From Clostridiales bacterium (GTDB taxonomy: Bacteria; Bacillota; Clostridia; Christensenellales; Aristaeellaceae): a DNA stretch of 7,416 bases. Numbering within the stretch: the stretch's first letter is position 1; every line of letters begins with the position of its first letter. This document shows, one piece after another, positions 6,339 to 7,416 of this stretch. A program made the translations under genes and the position numbers. The notes under the pieces were generated by a model, which searched no databases, had not been told where the DNA came from, and saw only the letters and a list, made by a program, of their open reading frames with translations. The stretch is from NCBI GenBank assembly GCA_012512355.1, contig JAAZEI010000311.1, positions 1 to 7,416 on the forward strand, given 5' to 3'.

Positions 6339-7416
6339 TTGAAGAAACTACTATCCCTGGTCCTCGCCAGCCTGATGCTGTTCTCCATGGTTTCAGCACT
6401 TGCGCAAGGCACTAAGTACGAAGTGACCGAGCCCATCGAAATCCAGTTCTGGCATACCCACGAACAGAGGTTTGAGGAAAATATCGGGTATATGCTCGAC
6501 AAGTTCCACGAAGAAAACCCCCTGATTAAGGTGGAGCCTATCTACATCGGCAGCTACACCGACATGAACGAGCGCCTCATTGCGGCCATCGCTGCCAATG
6601 ACGTGCCCGCCATCTGTACCTCCAACACCTCGTATCCCGCTGCCTACGGCGAGAGCGGCATCTGCGAGATCCTCGATCCCTACTTTGAAGCCACCGGCTA
6701 CGACGTAGCGGACTTTGGCGAAGGCCTTATCGCCTCCACCAGCTATGACGGCGAGCAGATTGCCCTGCCTTACCTGATTTCCACCCAGGTCATGTATTAC
6801 AACAAGACCGCAGCAGAAGCAGAAGGCATCGAAATCCCCAAAACTTTTGACGAGATGGACGCTTTCCTTGAGAAAGCCACCATTTTTAACGATGACGGTA
6901 CCGTGGCACGCTATGGCACCATCTTCGCAGGCTGGGATTATTGGTACTTTGAAATGTTCTTCAAAAACAACGGCGTAGAAGTTGTCAATAACGAAGAAAA
7001 CACCACTGACGTCAACTCCGAGATGGCTGTCAAAGTCACCGAGAAGATGAAGGAATGGGTCGACAAAAAGTACGCTTACTTTGCCTATGGCACCAACGCC
7101 TCCTCTGATATGCGTCAGACCTTCTGGGATGGCAATGCTTTCAGCGCCTTCCACACCTCTTCTTTGTATGACGCCTACGTTACCCAAGTGGACGGAGCCT
7201 TTGAAGTGGGCATGGCCTGGTCACCCGGCGGCGAAGACCACGAAACCTTTACCTCAGAAGTCGGCGGCGCCGTACTGCTGATCCCAGCCAAAGCCTCACA
7301 GGCTCAGAAAAATGCCGGCTGGCAGCTGATGTCTTTCCTGACCAGCCCCGAAATTAACCTCTACTGGGCAGATAAGACCGGCTATTTCCCCACCAGGCAG
7401 AGCGTGATGGATACCC
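6339..7416 (+). CDS. ABC transporter extracellular solute-binding protein, family 1 (UgpB-like), 5' part
   Basis: This is a partial gene: 359 codons are open to the right edge, where the family usually runs to about 400-450 aa, so the C-terminal end is missing. It would capture a sugar, oligosaccharide or glycerol-phosphate-type solute outside the membrane and deliver it to a permease. The product begins with a signal peptide MKKLLSLVLASLMLFSMVSALA with a signal peptidase I type site (ALA before Gln23). It has no lipobox cysteine. The mature part starts with IEIQFWHTH, followed by a first-lobe pattern (NERLIAAIAANDVPAICTS), a central YYNKT strand, the aromatic WDYWYFEMFFKNNG region, and GGAVLLIPAKASQAQKNAGWQLMSFLTSP...WADKTGYFPTRQSV, typical of family 1 (UgpB/MalE type) binding proteins. 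The start is TTG behind a strong ribosome-binding site and promoter. Codons are strongly biased to ACC, AAC, GGC and ATC, which suggests high expression. The substrate cannot be told, and permease genes are expected downstream. Confidence 0.9.
   Translation, partial: MKKLLSLVLASLMLFSMVSALAQGTKYEVTEPIEIQFWHTHEQRFEENIGYMLDKFHEENPLIKVEPIYIGSYTDMNERLIAAIAANDVPAICTSNTSYPAAYGESGICEILDPYFEATGYDVADFGEGLIASTSYDGEQIALPYLISTQVMYYNKTAAEAEGIEIPKTFDEMDAFLEKATIFNDDGTVARYGTIFAGWDYWYFEMFFKNNGVEVVNNEENTTDVNSEMAVKVTEKMKEWVDKKYAYFAYGTNASSDMRQTFWDGNAFSAFHTSSLYDAYVTQVDGAFEVGMAWSPGGEDHETFTSEVGGAVLLIPAKASQAQKNAGWQLMSFLTSPEINLYWADKTGYFPTRQSVMDT

Noticed and set aside
6393..7187. Long minus-strand open frame (264 codons) opposite the solute-binding protein gene
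   Set aside because: It is the antisense of a clearly recognisable binding protein with promoter, ribosome-binding site and signal peptide. The glycine/valine-rich product matches no family and arises from the codon bias of the real gene.
1..7416. CRISPR array, transposon ends, tRNA or rRNA genes, phage or defence modules
   Set aside because: Reading both strands showed no regular repeats, transposase, integrase, RNA gene or target duplications; the frames are intact housekeeping and transport genes.

Overview
The window looks like a chromosomal segment of an anaerobic Bacillota (Firmicutes) bacterium, probably a clostridium. The evidence is an AddA-type (not RecB-type) recombination helicase-nuclease, a DivIC-type divisome protein next to a Ppx/GppA phosphatase, strong Shine-Dalgarno sequences (GGAGG class) with GTG and TTG starts, and coding DNA richer in G+C than the A+T-rich spacers. 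The substrate-binding protein on the right has a signal peptidase I type leader with no lipobox. That leader is common in some clostridial lineages, but I cannot place the family with confidence.

Layout, left to right. (1) Positions 1-515, minus strand: the N-terminal part of a protein resembling the bacterial archaeo-eukaryotic release factor (baeRF) family. It has its own -10 box and a leader hairpin ending next to its ribosome-binding site. (2) 516-696: spacer holding that promoter and leader plus a clean intrinsic terminator at 641-675 that closes the operon to the right. (3) 697-6077, minus strand: a compact four-gene operon read in the order divIC-like, ppx-like, addA, nadD. Every junction overlaps (4, 8 and 4 nt), so translation is probably coupled. 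A good extended -10 promoter (6118-6146) drives it. (4) 6078-6338: a divergent intergenic region with two outward-facing promoters and a few small inverted repeats. (5) 6339-7416, plus strand: the 5' 359 codons of an extracellular solute-binding protein of an ABC sugar-type importer, starting with TTG, behind a near-consensus sigma-A promoter and a strong ribosome-binding site. Its permease genes would be expected beyond the right edge.

The operon combines cell division (DivIC), polyphosphate or (p)ppGpp metabolism (Ppx/GppA), double-strand break repair (AddA) and NAD synthesis (NadD). DivIC next to Ppx is a familiar clostridial arrangement. Insertion of addA (without addB) and nadD behind them is less usual. 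Two gene starts are revised from the longest possible frames: nadD starts at the GTG at 1320 and addA at the ATG at 4793.

I saw no tRNA, rRNA, CRISPR array, insertion sequence or phage gene. I do not see a clear new biological system here. The points most worth checking are the Ser in place of Asp in the first phosphate motif of the Ppx homologue, the AddA gene without adjacent AddB, and the structured leader of the baeRF-like gene.
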